The notes: a model not told the origin generated them from the letters alone. A stretch of DNA of 64,000 nucleotides from Weissella kandleri (GCF_001438705.1 NZ_JQBP01000001.1:26581-90580); one strand, 5' to 3'; positions 1 through 8,676 are shown, counted from the first letter of the stretch. Made by a program: numbers and translations.

Positions 1-4
1 TCAT

Positions 5-52
5 AAGCTTCATTTCACTAGTTGCTTTCAATTAATGAAATGAAGCTTTTTT
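5..52 (+). terminator. Rho-independent terminator of an upstream gene outside the window
   Basis: A perfect 13-bp stem (5-17 with 36-48) with an 18-nt loop is followed by a T run. No gene in the window precedes it, so it should end transcription arriving from before position 1. Confidence 0.85.
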
Positions 53-91
53 AGTGTGCTTAGTAAATGAGCCGTCTCATCTGAGAGTCGG

Positions 92-125
92 AAAAAGGGC
101 CAGCAGGAATGCCGGCCCTTTTTTG
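92..125. terminator. Bidirectional terminator
   Basis: A GC-rich hairpin (GGGCC/GGCCC core at about 97-118, one mismatch) has an A run on its left and a T run on its right. It can therefore terminate in both directions: rightward readthrough and the minus-strand GGDEF gene that ends at 157. Confidence 0.8.
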
Positions 126-156
126 ATGTGTTGATAAAGAGTGTGCGATTAGCTGA

Positions 157-2028
157 TCAGCTAATCGTAGGTAATTCTGGAATTCCAAAGTAAGGTCCTT
201 GGGCTTGAGTGATGCCCAATTGATCTTGGAGGTTCGTGAGTTGTTCCTTCGTTGAAACGTTGCTGACGATGCCAATAAGTTCATGTTCTTGACAATAACG
301 TATCCAAGGCTTCAATTGTTGAATCTGCAACTGGAGATTTGGATGGGCTTGGAGGTGGTATTTAATCCCATCTACTTGCTGTAAGATCGTGAAGTCGATT
401 TGCGAGTTGACATCATCCCATAGGATCTTCACGTTGTGCTGATGAAGAAAATCAATCCATTTGGCGAAGCGTTCGTGATTGGTAGGCTTGAGATGATTTA
501 AATTAGTAATCTCTAATACAAATTGAATCTGTGGATACTTTTTCACAGTTGCAAGAAAATCCTTACAATTATCACGATCAAACATTTGTTCCAAAGTCAT
601 ATTTAGATGTAATTTGGCGGCAGTGGTGGGCTCAAATAATTCATTAATTAAATCAACCTGAATACTAAAGTTTGAGCGAAGATCCGTATCAGAGTGCCAA
701 CGGTAAGTACCGAAATCATACTTTTGTAAGACAAGTTCGTTGGCAATGTTTGTAAAGTGACTGTTGTCTAATTTCATAATTGGCTGTTTTAAATAGGCAA
801 ACATAGCCATCACTTGTTGACGTCGATTACCAGAATAAACGGTCTTATCATCTAAGCTCACTTGATTTCGACCGTTGCGTTTACTGTGATATAAAGCCTG
901 GTCAGCGCGATTATAAATCGTATTAAAAGCTTCATCTTCAGGGTGGAGTTCGGTTCCTCCCATCGAAATAGTGACATCAATTAATTTACTATTGTAGTAG
1001 AAGTCGGTGGTGCGAATGTCATTCCAGATCTTCTTCATTACAGGTAAAGCCTGATCCAATGAACAGTCTGGAATAATAATAGTGAATTCTTCCCCACCGG
1101 TCCGATAAAGATCGGCATTGAGCTCAGTATTCTTTAAGGCTTCGCGGACAATATTGGTGGTATCCATGAGGATTTGGTTACCAGCCGAATGACCGTAACT
1201 ATCATTGATTTGTTTAAAGCGATCGATGTCCCATTCAATGACAGTTAATGGCATCCGCACGGTTGTACTGTAATGGAAAGTTGCATTGCTGTCATGTTTG
1301 AAGAGCGCAAATGACTTGGCCTTGGTTAAGGCGTCATAATCAGCTTGTTTTTCAAAATGATTATCTGATTCATTACTTACTCCACGCGTCCAGACAATCA
1401 GGACAATAACGTTCATAGCTACAAATATGATAACCCCCAAAGCCGAGTTAAGAGGATTAATTTCAATGTTCATTGAAACTCGAGGGAGTGTTTCCCAGAA
1501 GAGAAAAGCTAGAAGAAAGAAATAGATGATTCCGTGGACCCAGTGATAAATAATTCGTTCATGAACCACAGGAATCATACTAGCAAATAATAAGGCAATG
1601 GTCACCGCAAAGGCAATAATAACCAATGGATCTGACATATTAGCGCCTTGGACCATTAGTCCGGTATGGTGAGCAATCCACACATAACCAATTGCACCAA
1701 ACTGTAATATACGTTCAAATAGATTAAAGCCACCAATATATAAGAAAGGAATGACTAATAAGAAGAGGGCGATATCATGAAAGACTAGGGCGATGCTACC
1801 GCTGAAATAAAACATCGTGGCTATGTGCAGATAGAGTCCCACTCCACAGCTTAATATAATCAGTTGAATTCGTTTTAAGACTAAATGATTAGAATCTTTT
1901 TGAATGAAAACTGTGCTCCATAATCGTTGAAAATAGTGAATATATCCAGTGCTAAAAAAGCAAGCGATAACCAGCGCCATTGTTAGGAAACCGAGGTTAT
2001 CAAAAAAAATAGGTATAAAATTATGCAT
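157..2028 (-). CDS. Membrane diguanylate cyclase (GGDEF) with degenerate EAL domain
   Basis: 623 residues. About seven hydrophobic segments fill residues 1-215. A GGDEF domain follows (about 228-395), with the metal/substrate motif D-x-D at 267-269 and an intact GGEEF at 311-315. The residues just before it read LNAD, so the RxxD product-inhibition site is missing. The last 220 residues have the layout of an EAL phosphodiesterase but have lost its motifs: the usual DDFG is DDVN, the usual AEGVE is VSNVS, and only a late QGxYFG-like stretch (QGPYFG) remains. I infer active c-di-GMP synthesis and a sensory or binding, non-catalytic EAL. A good SD (AGAGGA) precedes the ATG. It is transcribed alone, divergent from the phosphatase gene. 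Function beyond c-di-GMP signalling is unknown. Confidence 0.85.
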   Translation of the reverse strand: MHNFIPIFFDNLGFLTMALVIACFFSTGYIHYFQRLWSTVFIQKDSNHLVLKRIQLIILSCGVGLYLHIATMFYFSGSIALVFHDIALFLLVIPFLYIGGFNLFERILQFGAIGYVWIAHHTGLMVQGANMSDPLVIIAFAVTIALLFASMIPVVHERIIYHWVHGIIYFFLLAFLFWETLPRVSMNIEINPLNSALGVIIFVAMNVIVLIVWTRGVSNESDNHFEKQADYDALTKAKSFALFKHDSNATFHYSTTVRMPLTVIEWDIDRFKQINDSYGHSAGNQILMDTTNIVREALKNTELNADLYRTGGEEFTIIIPDCSLDQALPVMKKIWNDIRTTDFYYNSKLIDVTISMGGTELHPEDEAFNTIYNRADQALYHSKRNGRNQVSLDDKTVYSGNRRQQVMAMFAYLKQPIMKLDNSHFTNIANELVLQKYDFGTYRWHSDTDLRSNFSIQVDLINELFEPTTAAKLHLNMTLEQMFDRDNCKDFLATVKKYPQIQFVLEITNLNHLKPTNHERFAKWIDFLHQHNVKILWDDVNSQIDFTILQQVDGIKYHLQAHPNLQLQIQQLKPWIRYCQEHELIGIVSNVSTKEQLTNLQDQLGITQAQGPYFGIPELPTIS

Positions 2029-2081
2029 TGGTGTTCCTCTGAATAGTTAATTTATATTTGATTAAAAAACGTATCTTTACT

Positions 2082-2087
2082 ATTATA
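2082..2087 (-). promoter_or_regulatory. -10 element for the GGDEF gene
   Basis: A perfect TATAAT on the minus strand lies 54 bp upstream of the GGDEF start. No good -35 hexamer is seen at the standard distance. Confidence 0.4.
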
Positions 2088-2108
2088 CCGGTTTTATATG
2101 CATTATGG

Positions 2109-2129
2109 TTAAAAAGTGACACTTTTTAA
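2109..2129. promoter_or_regulatory. 21-bp near-perfect palindrome, possible operator
   Basis: Two 10-bp arms (TTAAAAAGTG and its complement) surround one central base. It lies just upstream of the minus-strand -10 at 2082-2087, about where a -35 region would be. The strict symmetry with no loop suits a dimeric regulator better than a terminator. Confidence 0.4.
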
Positions 2130-2314
2130 GGAGATATAAATGAAAATATTGGAATGAATTGTTTAATTAATTCGGCGGTGTTTGATTCGCAATGCGACAG
2201 CAAACATTATATGTTAAGATAAATAAGATTTTGAATATTTTTTCAAACTTGAATTTAAAGGTCAGTAATGACAGTGGCGGAAAGTCATTTTGGTAAAATT
2301 AAATGGAGAAATAC

Positions 2315-2806
2315 ATGAAAGTTTTATTTGTATGTTTAGGAAATATTGCTCGTTCAACAATGGCGGAAGCATTGTTCACGCAAATGGTAGCTGATGACGG
2401 TTTGTCAGCTCAGATTAAAATTGATTCAGCGGGGACTTCAGATGTAGAGCAGGGAAATCCGCCACATCCGGGGACGCAAAAGATCTTACGAAAATTAAAT
2501 GTGCCGTTTGATTGGATTTATGCCCGACAGATTCAAGCCGATGATTTTAAAACGGCTGATTATATTATCACGATGGATCGGCAAAATTTGGCAACGTTGA
2601 AGCGACGCTGCCCCAAACAATGGCAAGATAAAGTTCATTTAGCATATGAGATTTTGCCCGAAAAATATGATCAGGAAATTCCTGATCCATGGTATACACA
2701 ACGGTTTGATATCACTTATCAACAATTAATTGAAGTTTTACCGATGTGGTTACAGTTATTTAAAAATGAACTAGCATATTATCCGGAGAAATCAGATGAA
2801 GAATAA
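2315..2806 (+). CDS. Low-molecular-weight protein tyrosine phosphatase
   Basis: 163 residues. The catalytic loop C-L-G-N-I-A-R-S near the N terminus is the CX5R(S/T) signature of LMW phosphatases, and a late D-P-W supplies the general acid (family DPW/DPY). The second cysteine often found in this loop (CLGNICRS) is alanine here. The family dephosphorylates tyrosine on proteins, often bacterial tyrosine kinases of polysaccharide export; no such kinase is in this window. An ATG at 2303 is also in frame, but the SD GGAG sits 7 nt before the ATG at 2315, so I use that start. The next gene overlaps by 11 nt, indicating one transcript. Confidence 0.85.
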   Translation: MKVLFVCLGNIARSTMAEALFTQMVADDGLSAQIKIDSAGTSDVEQGNPPHPGTQKILRKLNVPFDWIYARQIQADDFKTADYIITMDRQNLATLKRRCPKQWQDKVHLAYEILPEKYDQEIPDPWYTQRFDITYQQLIEVLPMWLQLFKNELAYYPEKSDEE

Positions 2807-3494
2807 AGGTAGGCTGTTATTGATTGTTTTCTTGACCATTATTTTAGTTTGGAGTGGTCAACGCGGTGTTAATCAATGGCTGGCACATCAAGATATTAAA
2901 ACGGCCCGCCAAGCTGTGCAACAAGATGATTGGATAACGGCTCAACAGGACTATCAAAAAGCACAAGCGCGGGTGCCGTCGGTTGAAAGTCGTACGTCTT
3001 TAGAACAGTTGGATTTATTAATTGTTGGTGATAAAGCAGCTGAGGCAGGTCATCAGGATGTGATGAGGCAAAATTATCAGCGCGCTTTGCACGTTAATGG
3101 GGGCATGCACCGAATTAATCAACGCATTCAATCTAAGTTACAACAATATGAACCAGATGTAAAACGAGATAAAGCGTCTTCAGCAACGCATGACAAACGG
3201 ACGCCGCACACATCGTCGTCCAAAAACCAAGCTACTGCATCTAGCAAAAATAAGAATGTTGATTGGGCGCAGGCAAATTCAAATAATTTAGTGACACCTA
3301 GTGCAAATTTAGCCGATGCTTATCAATTTTCAAACGTAGAGATTGAGGCGGCTCGGGACGAATTAGTCCGGATTTATCCTAATGCACAAAATTATGATGA
3401 TACGAATATCAAAAAGGTTATGGCGATGAGTTTATTAAATAATACGTCGTTAACTGAAGCCTACCAAGCGGGTGGCTGGAATCAAATGCGCTAA
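2796..3494 (+). CDS. Membrane-anchored protein with TPR-like repeats, function unknown
   Basis: 232 residues. One N-terminal hydrophobic segment (about 6-22) after a Lys/Arg-rich start predicts an anchor with the rest outside the cell. Residues 35-105 hold two imperfect 34-residue-like helical repeats (pattern A-x-Q-x-x-D-W-x-x-A-x-x-x-Y-x-x-A). A low-complexity Ser/Lys/Thr linker (about 120-150) follows, then a small C-terminal domain of about 70 residues. No catalytic motif was recognised. SD GGAG lies 7 nt before the ATG. It overlaps the phosphatase gene, so the two are probably coexpressed and may share a cell-surface role. Confidence 0.75.
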   Translation: MKNKGRLLLIVFLTIILVWSGQRGVNQWLAHQDIKTARQAVQQDDWITAQQDYQKAQARVPSVESRTSLEQLDLLIVGDKAAEAGHQDVMRQNYQRALHVNGGMHRINQRIQSKLQQYEPDVKRDKASSATHDKRTPHTSSSKNQATASSKNKNVDWAQANSNNLVTPSANLADAYQFSNVEIEAARDELVRIYPNAQNYDDTNIKKVMAMSLLNNTSLTEAYQAGGWNQMR

Positions 3495-3512
3495 TATTAG
3501 TAGGGGCGTTTT

Positions 3513-3521
3513 TGGTATAAT
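3513..3521 (+). promoter_or_regulatory. Extended -10 promoter for prfC
   Basis: TGGTATAAT is an exact extended -10 element (TGnTATAAT), 49 bp before the prfC ATG. The -35 region is poor, which is common for extended -10 promoters. Confidence 0.6.
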
Positions 3522-3569
3522 GGTAATTATAAAATAAGAATTTAATTTATATAGAAAAGATTGGAAATT

Positions 3570-5141
3570 ATGACAGATTTAAAACAAGCAATTGATACGC
3601 GGCGAACATTTGCGATTATTTCGCACCCGGACGCTGGTAAAACGACGATTACAGAGCAAATGTTATTGTTGGGTGGGGTAGTCCGATCAGCTGGTACGGT
3701 TAAAGGACGGCAAGGAAATTTTGCTAAATCCGATTGGATGGAAATAGAGCAAAAACGCGGAATTTCTGTGACGTCATCTGTTTTGCAATTCGATTATGAT
3801 GGTAAAAGAATTAATATTTTAGATACGCCAGGGCACGAAGATTTTTCTGAAGATACGTATCGAACTTTAATGGCGGTTGACTCGGTTATTATGGTAGTTG
3901 ATTCAGCAAAAGGAATTGAGCCTCAGACGCGTAAGCTTTTTGAAATTGTTAAAGAACGGCACATTCCGATTTTTACCTTTTTCAATAAGTTGGATCGCGA
4001 TGGACGTCCAGCAATGGACCTAGTCGATGAGTTGGAAGAAACTTTGGGAATTAATGCCTATCCGATGAATTGGCCAATTGGTTCCGGTCAGGTGTTATCT
4101 GGTTTGTTTGACATTTATCATCAACAAGTTGAGGTTTATCGACCCGCCTCAGAGGATGAACGTTTCTTACCGTTGAATGCAGCCGGGGATGACTTAACGC
4201 AACCAAACGCTATTCAGCAGACCCCGGTTTGGAAAGAAGCGCGTGAAGAAGTGGAACTCTTACAGGATGCCGGGAATGCTTTTAATGAAGATGCCGTCTT
4301 AAAGGGTGAATTAACACCTGTCTTTTTCGGGTCAGCTTTGGCTGGTTTTGGGTTGGAAACTTTTTTGCAGACCTATTTGCAATTTGCTCCAGCGCCAGCG
4401 CCGAAGAAAACGACTGATCAACAAGTGATTGAACCGGATCAGGCTGAATTCAGTGGATTTGTCTTTAAAATACAGGCGAACATGAATCCGAACCATCGTG
4501 ATCGAATTGCCTTTGTGCGGATTGTCTCGGGGGAATTTGAACGGGGGATGGACGTGACCTTACAACGCACGGCTAAAAAAATGCGTTTATCTAATGTGAC
4601 TCAATTCATGGCTGATTCGCGGGAAAATGTTGAAAATGCGGTGCCGGGCGATATTATCGGAGTATATGATACGGGTAGCTTCCAAATTGGTGATACGATT
4701 TATGCGGGTAAAAAGTCAATTGAGTTTGAAGAATTGCCTACTTTTACCCCTGAATTGTTTATGCATGTGCGCGCGAAAAATGTTTTGAAACAAAAGTCAT
4801 TTCATAAAGGAGTGACTCAGTTAGTGCAAGAAGGAACCATTCAAATGTATACGGCCTGGGATTCAGGTGATTACATTTTGGGAGCAGTTGGACAATTGCA
4901 ATTTGAAGTTTTCCAATTCCGGATGGAGAATGAATATAATAGTGAAGTTATTTTAGAGCCGATGGGGTCAAAGATTGCGCGGTGGGTTTCTGAAGATCAA
5001 TTGGATTCCAAGATGGCTTCTTCACGGAATTTGTTAGCCCGTGATCGGCATGGTAATCCAGTCTTTTTGTTTGAAAACATGTTTGCCGAACGTTGGTTTG
5101 AAGATAAGTATCCTAATGTAAAATTAGAAACTAAATTGTGA
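3570..5141 (+). CDS. prfC: Peptide chain release factor 3
   Basis: 523 residues, close to E. coli RF3 (529). This GTPase releases RF1/RF2 from the ribosome after peptide release. G1 is HPDAGKTT at 19-26, G3 is DTPGHEDF, and G4 is NKLD. The SHPDAGKT form distinguishes RF3 from EF-G, and the C-terminal half has the RF3 beta-barrel and alpha/beta domains. A TTG at 3561 is also in frame; the ATG at 3570 is preferred because the family starts there ([19 protein letters not shown]), although the SD is weak. It has its own promoter and terminator. Confidence 0.95.
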   Translation: MTDLKQAIDTRRTFAIISHPDAGKTTITEQMLLLGGVVRSAGTVKGRQGNFAKSDWMEIEQKRGISVTSSVLQFDYDGKRINILDTPGHEDFSEDTYRTLMAVDSVIMVVDSAKGIEPQTRKLFEIVKERHIPIFTFFNKLDRDGRPAMDLVDELEETLGINAYPMNWPIGSGQVLSGLFDIYHQQVEVYRPASEDERFLPLNAAGDDLTQPNAIQQTPVWKEAREEVELLQDAGNAFNEDAVLKGELTPVFFGSALAGFGLETFLQTYLQFAPAPAPKKTTDQQVIEPDQAEFSGFVFKIQANMNPNHRDRIAFVRIVSGEFERGMDVTLQRTAKKMRLSNVTQFMADSRENVENAVPGDIIGVYDTGSFQIGDTIYAGKKSIEFEELPTFTPELFMHVRAKNVLKQKSFHKGVTQLVQEGTIQMYTAWDSGDYILGAVGQLQFEVFQFRMENEYNSEVILEPMGSKIARWVSEDQLDSKMASSRNLLARDRHGNPVFLFENMFAERWFEDKYPNVKLETKL

Positions 5142-5163
5142 TTAAAAAACGACGGATACGAAC

Positions 5164-5188
5164 AAAGCTGGGGATTTCCGGCTTTTTT
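5164..5188 (+). terminator. Terminator after prfC
   Basis: An 8-bp stem with one G-U pair (5164-5171 with 5178-5185) is followed by six Ts. The T run overlaps the -35 of the next promoter. Confidence 0.75.
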
Positions 5189-5214
5189 GCTATTAATTGA
5201 ATGCTGGTTATAAT
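5187..5214 (+). promoter_or_regulatory. rarA promoter
   Basis: TTGCTA (5187-5192), 16-bp spacer, TATAAT (5209-5214). The -35 is inside the T tract of the prfC terminator. Confidence 0.65.
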
Positions 5215-5228
5215 GAAGGGGGCAAAAG

Positions 5229-6524
5229 ATGGAACAACCGTTAGCTTATCGAATGCGGCCACGTAACATTGAAGAAGTGGTAGGTCAGCAAGCGTTAGTT
5301 GGACCAGGGAAAATTATTTCGCGGATGGTTCAGGCGAAAATGTTATCATCAATGATTCTATTTGGCCCGCCCGGAACGGGAAAAACTAGTATTGCAAGTG
5401 CGATTGCTGGTTCAACTCAGTATGCCTTTCGAAAATTAAATGCTGCAACGGATACTAAAAAAGATTTGCAGATGGTGGCAGAAGAGGCCAAAATGTCTGG
5501 CACCGTCATTTTGTTATTGGATGAAATTCATCGGCTAGATAAAACTAAGCAAGATTTTCTATTACCACATTTGGAAAATGGCCGGATTGTGTTAATTGGG
5601 GCTACTACGGAAAATCCATATTTATCTATTAATCCTGCGATTCGTTCGCGGGCCCAAATTTTTGAAGTCCAACCTTTGACGTTAGATGAAATGGGAGTTG
5701 CCGTTGATCGAGCGTTAAATGATTCGGAACGTGGACTAGGTCAATATTTTGTCGATCTGGATGCTGATGCAAAAAAACAATTATTGTATGCAACTAATGG
5801 TGATTTGCGGGCTGCTTTAAATGGGCTTGAATTGGCCGTGAAGTCAACGTCTAAAGATGTTGATGGACGTATTAAAATTACGTTACCAATTATTGAAGAA
5901 AGTGTGCAAAAGCGCGCTTTAGTGGCGGATAAAGATGGCGATGCGCATTATAATGTTATCTCCGCCTTGCAAAAATCAATTCGGGGAAGTGACGCTGATG
6001 CGGCTTTGCATTACGCTGCTAGGCTTATTGCGGCCGGTGATTTAGTGATTTTGGCGCGCCGTTTGCGAGTAATTGCTTATGAAGATATTGGCATGGCTGC
6101 GCCTGTAGTTGTGAATCAAGCGATTACGGCGATTAATACGGCTGAGCAGTTGGGATTTCCGGAAGCACGGATTCCTTTAGCGAATGCGATTTTGCTGTTA
6201 GCTTTAGCTCCTAAGTCGAATTCGGCAATGGTAGCGATTGATGCGGCCCAAGCTGATTTACAAAAAAGGGGGGGTGGACCGATCCCTGATTACTTAAAGG
6301 ATGCACATTACCAAGGTGCAGCGGACTTAGGTTATGGTGTTGATTATTTATATCCGCATGCTTATCCAGGCGATTGGGTTGCTCAACAATATTTGCCCGA
6401 TAGCCTTCAAGGACATCAGTATTGGGAACCTAAAGGTAATTCTAAGGCGGAATTAAGCTATCAACAGCAGTATGAAAAATTGCGAATTGCTCAAAAACAA
6501 GGTTTACAAAGGAAAAAGAAATGA
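5229..6524 (+). CDS. rarA: Replication-associated recombination protein A (AAA+ ATPase)
   Basis: 431 residues, normal for RarA/MgsA, an ATPase related to clamp loaders and RuvB that acts at stalled replication forks. Walker A GPPGTGKT at 46-53, Walker B LLLDEIH at 95-101, sensor 1 region IGATTENP, then an SRARIF-like arginine-finger stretch (SRAQIF) and the C-terminal tetramerisation domain. SD GGGGG lies 7 nt before the ATG. The stop overlaps the next start by 4 nt (ATGA), so the acyltransferase is translationally coupled. In many lactic acid bacteria rarA lies near the uspA/lacto-usp locus, as it does here. Confidence 0.95.
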   Translation: MEQPLAYRMRPRNIEEVVGQQALVGPGKIISRMVQAKMLSSMILFGPPGTGKTSIASAIAGSTQYAFRKLNAATDTKKDLQMVAEEAKMSGTVILLLDEIHRLDKTKQDFLLPHLENGRIVLIGATTENPYLSINPAIRSRAQIFEVQPLTLDEMGVAVDRALNDSERGLGQYFVDLDADAKKQLLYATNGDLRAALNGLELAVKSTSKDVDGRIKITLPIIEESVQKRALVADKDGDAHYNVISALQKSIRGSDADAALHYAARLIAAGDLVILARRLRVIAYEDIGMAAPVVVNQAITAINTAEQLGFPEARIPLANAILLLALAPKSNSAMVAIDAAQADLQKRGGGPIPDYLKDAHYQGAADLGYGVDYLYPHAYPGDWVAQQYLPDSLQGHQYWEPKGNSKAELSYQQQYEKLRIAQKQGLQRKKK

Positions 6525-7522
6525 ATCGAATTGAATGGGTAGACGTGGCCAAGGGATGGACGATCTTGATGGTTTTACTAGTTCACGTTTTAGAGGGGTT
6601 TTATAAAACGGGTGCTTATCCCGAACAGATCATTTTGCTTAAAAGTTTGATGGCCGGATTGTTTTTGTTTATTATGCCCATCTTTTTCGCTTTATCAGGA
6701 TATTTATACCGGGTACCTCGAACTTGGGTGGCCTGGCGCTTACAGATGCAAAAAAAGATGATTGCGTTGATGGGGCCATCAATTATTTTTACCGTCATTT
6801 ATGTTGGCCTACAACAAATGGGGGGGAAAAACGTCCACAATGAATATCAATGGTCTGATGTATTGTTGATGTTTGTACATCCGGTGGGCTATTTGTGGTT
6901 TTTGGAGACGCTTTTCATAATTTTTGCATTAGTAGGTGTTTTGTCTTTATTAAAGTTCCCAACATCGTGGCAAATGTTACTATATTTGGCACTAGCTGTA
7001 GTTGGTAATTTTATTTTGACCCCGTTAATTTTACAAGAGGTTTGCTGGTGGACAAGTGCATTTTATTTAGGTTATTTAATGCGGCAACAAAAGCATTGGT
7101 GGCAGCAAACATGGGTCGTTGGCGGAGCAATTCTGGTAATTGTGGTGGGGATGTTATGGCGGTATGTTCAAGGAGGGAATTGGTTTGAGACCAATATACC
7201 GGTCTTGGATTTGCTTTTGCCCAAACTAGCGACGATTATTATTGGCTTTAATGTCTTTCAAAAAATTAAAGAATCAAATTATTGGGTACGCGTGGGGCAA
7301 GCGTCCCTCACAATTTATTTAGTCCATGCCCCTGTCGCTTCGATGGTGCGGATTGGATTAATGCAATTAGGCTTGCATAATTTTTGGCTATTATTGGCTG
7401 TGGTGAGTTGGGTAACCTGGCAAATTTCAATTTGGATTGTCCAAGCGACTGACCAATCTGCGAGTCTGGAATTGATATTTTATCCATATCAATGGTGGCA
7501 AAAGCGGCACGCCCGCACGTGA
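6521..7522 (+). CDS. Acyltransferase 3 family integral membrane protein
   Basis: 333 residues with about ten hydrophobic helices. The N terminus R-I-E-W-V-D-V-A-K-G-W followed by L-L-V-H-V is the family start (D-x-x-K-G and a conserved histidine in helix 1), closest to fucose 4-O-acetylase-like members. These enzymes move acetyl groups across the membrane onto sugars of surface polysaccharides or teichoic acids; the acceptor cannot be read from sequence. It overlaps rarA by 4 nt, and SD AAAGGA precedes the start. No terminator is seen between its stop and the RNA promoter at 7552. Confidence 0.85.
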   Translation: MNRIEWVDVAKGWTILMVLLVHVLEGFYKTGAYPEQIILLKSLMAGLFLFIMPIFFALSGYLYRVPRTWVAWRLQMQKKMIALMGPSIIFTVIYVGLQQMGGKNVHNEYQWSDVLLMFVHPVGYLWFLETLFIIFALVGVLSLLKFPTSWQMLLYLALAVVGNFILTPLILQEVCWWTSAFYLGYLMRQQKHWWQQTWVVGGAILVIVVGMLWRYVQGGNWFETNIPVLDLLLPKLATIIIGFNVFQKIKESNYWVRVGQASLTIYLVHAPVASMVRIGLMQLGLHNFWLLLAVVSWVTWQISIWIVQATDQSASLELIFYPYQWWQKRHART

Positions 7523-7551
7523 AAAATGAATTGATAATTCGGTGAAAAGTG

Positions 7552-7580
7552 TTGGAACTAACATTATTTTGCGTTATAAT
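7552..7580 (+). promoter_or_regulatory. Strong promoter for the lacto-usp RNA
   Basis: TTGGAA (7552-7557), a 17-bp spacer and a perfect TATAAT (7575-7580). The predicted start is about 7587. Confidence 0.8.
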
Positions 7581-7586
7581 TTGATT

Positions 7587-7815
7587 ATAGTAAATTACCT
7601 GGTCGTACGCGTGATTCATAATATCATAATGTTGCTTTACAACTTTCTAAACGGGAATGGCGGAAAGCCGGCGGAGCATGCCATGACATGTGGTAGCGAC
7701 AAACGCTGTCTTAGTGCCCACTTTCTTATACTAGGAGCCAACTTTGACGAATCATCTAACGGCGACATACAAGTTTTTTACAGGCTCGTTTACCTTGTTA
7801 AACGGGCTTTTTATT
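7587..7815 (+). ncRNA. lacto-usp RNA (proposed 6S RNA of lactic acid bacteria)
   Basis: A non-coding transcript of about 225 nt with its own strong promoter and terminator. The ends pair: GTCG 7602-7605 with CGAC 7763-7766 and GTGATTC 7611-7617 with GAATCAT 7749-7755, enclosing about 130 nt with further stems (for example a GTTGCT...AGCGAC pair). The lacto-usp motif is known from lactic acid bacteria, lying before an operon of one hypothetical gene plus a usp gene, and it has been proposed to be their 6S RNA. That context is met exactly: a small membrane gene and uspA follow, with rarA nearby. Identification rests on context and shape, not on an alignment. Short ORFs here (7542-7826, and one on the minus strand) have no start signals and are not genes. 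Confidence 0.72.
7784..7812 (+). terminator. Terminator of the lacto-usp RNA
   Basis: A 9-bp stem (7784-7792 with 7799-7807, one G-U pair) is followed by five Ts. It separates the RNA from the downstream gene, supporting a free-standing RNA. Confidence 0.85.
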
Positions 7816-7858
7816 TTAATAAATAGGCTTGATTGAAAAATAAATAAGTGAAGGAAGT

Positions 7859-8143
7859 GTGAGTAGAACGATGTTGATGATGATTGAAATTTTATTTGCA
7901 ATTTTAGTTGGTGGGATTGGAATCTATTTGTTACGACATCAAAGTAACTTTTTAGGTCTCAGTGCTAATCAAATTCAAAAGACCGCCCATTTTTATGGCT
8001 GGGCACTACTAATGGTGGCAGTGGGGCTACTCATTAGTGCAATTTTTTTTGCAAATGTGGTCTGGTTAATGACAATCTTTTTGATTTTATCAATGGCCTT
8101 GACGATGATTTTGGCAGTAATTATTAGTAGTAAATTATTTTAG
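7859..8143 (+). CDS. Small membrane protein of the usp operon, function unknown
   Basis: 94 residues with three hydrophobic helices (about 5-24, 44-65 and 68-92) and few charges. The GTG start has SD AAGGA four bases upstream; an ATG four codons later is possible but too far from that SD. It corresponds to the hypothetical gene that accompanies lacto-usp RNA and usp in other lactic acid bacteria. No functional motif is visible. Its transcription may depend on readthrough of the RNA terminator, since no separate promoter is obvious. Confidence 0.65.
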   Translation: MSRTMLMMIEILFAILVGGIGIYLLRHQSNFLGLSANQIQKTAHFYGWALLMVAVGLLISAIFFANVVWLMTIFLILSMALTMILAVIISSKLF

Positions 8144-8164
8144 TTAAGATTATTTTAAAGCCTA

Positions 8165-8178
8165 TGAAAACGCTTACG
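8165..8178 (+). promoter_or_regulatory. Candidate cre site (CcpA) upstream of uspA
   Basis: TGAAAACGCTTACG matches the B. subtilis cre consensus TGWAARCGYTWNCW at 13 of 14 positions (last base differs). It ends 8 bp before the -10 of the uspA promoter, a position where bound CcpA would normally repress. Confidence 0.5.
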
Positions 8179-8183
8179 ACATA

Positions 8184-8192
8184 TGTTATAAT
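8184..8192 (+). promoter_or_regulatory. Extended -10 promoter of uspA
   Basis: TGTTATAAT fits TGnTATAAT exactly, 37 bp before the uspA ATG. It gives uspA a promoter separate from the small membrane gene. Confidence 0.6.
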
Positions 8193-8229
8193 GTGTATAT
8201 AGCAAATTGATTTTAAGGAGGGTGAGATT

Positions 8230-8676
8230 ATGATGGCGGAAATGAATTATAAAAATATTTTAGTACCAGTCGATGGTTCCAAGGAGGCTGAATCAGCCTT
8301 AAAGCAGGCGATTGATATCACCAAGCGTAACCATGCCAAATTGCATATTTTGCATGTTATTGATACCCGTGCCTTTCAAAACGTAGCCGATTTTAAAACA
8401 GCCATGGTCGAAGAAGTAGCTGATACTGCAAAGAAGACGATGGAAACTTATTTACAACAAGCTAAAGATGCTGGCGTTGAAGATGTAGAATATTCGATTG
8501 AGTATGGTTCACCCAAGAATATTATTGGGCATCAAGCGGTCGAAAAGTACGATATCGATTTAATTATTATGGGGGCTACTGGGCTTAATACAATTGAACG
8601 GTTCTTGATTGGGTCTGTGACTGAGTATGTGACTCGCTCTGCCAATGTTGATACTTTAATCGTTCGGGCTAATTGA
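8230..8676 (+). CDS. UspA-family universal stress protein
   Basis: 148 residues, a single USP domain. The N-terminal strand I-L-V-P-V-D-G-S and the C-terminal nucleotide-binding motif G-x2-G-x9-G-S (GATG...GS, about 115-130) are both intact, which marks the ATP-binding class. These cytosolic dimers accumulate in starvation and stress; the exact action is unclear. The SD AGGAGGG is strong. The next ATG (M4) is a possible alternative start. It follows the lacto-usp RNA and the small membrane gene and has a cre-like site over its promoter, suggesting carbon-source control. Confidence 0.9.
   Translation: MMAEMNYKNILVPVDGSKEAESALKQAIDITKRNHAKLHILHVIDTRAFQNVADFKTAMVEEVADTAKKTMETYLQQAKDAGVEDVEYSIEYGSPKNIIGHQAVEKYDIDLIIMGATGLNTIERFLIGSVTEYVTRSANVDTLIVRAN

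Noticed and set aside
2140-2157. Five-codon ORF behind an AAGGAG
   Set aside because: Too short and not linked to a regulated gene in the right orientation; it may be chance or a dead gene start.
7542-7826. 94-codon ORF over the RNA promoter and terminator
   Set aside because: It starts upstream of the transcription start and runs through a terminator hairpin, with no SD; the region is better explained as the lacto-usp RNA.
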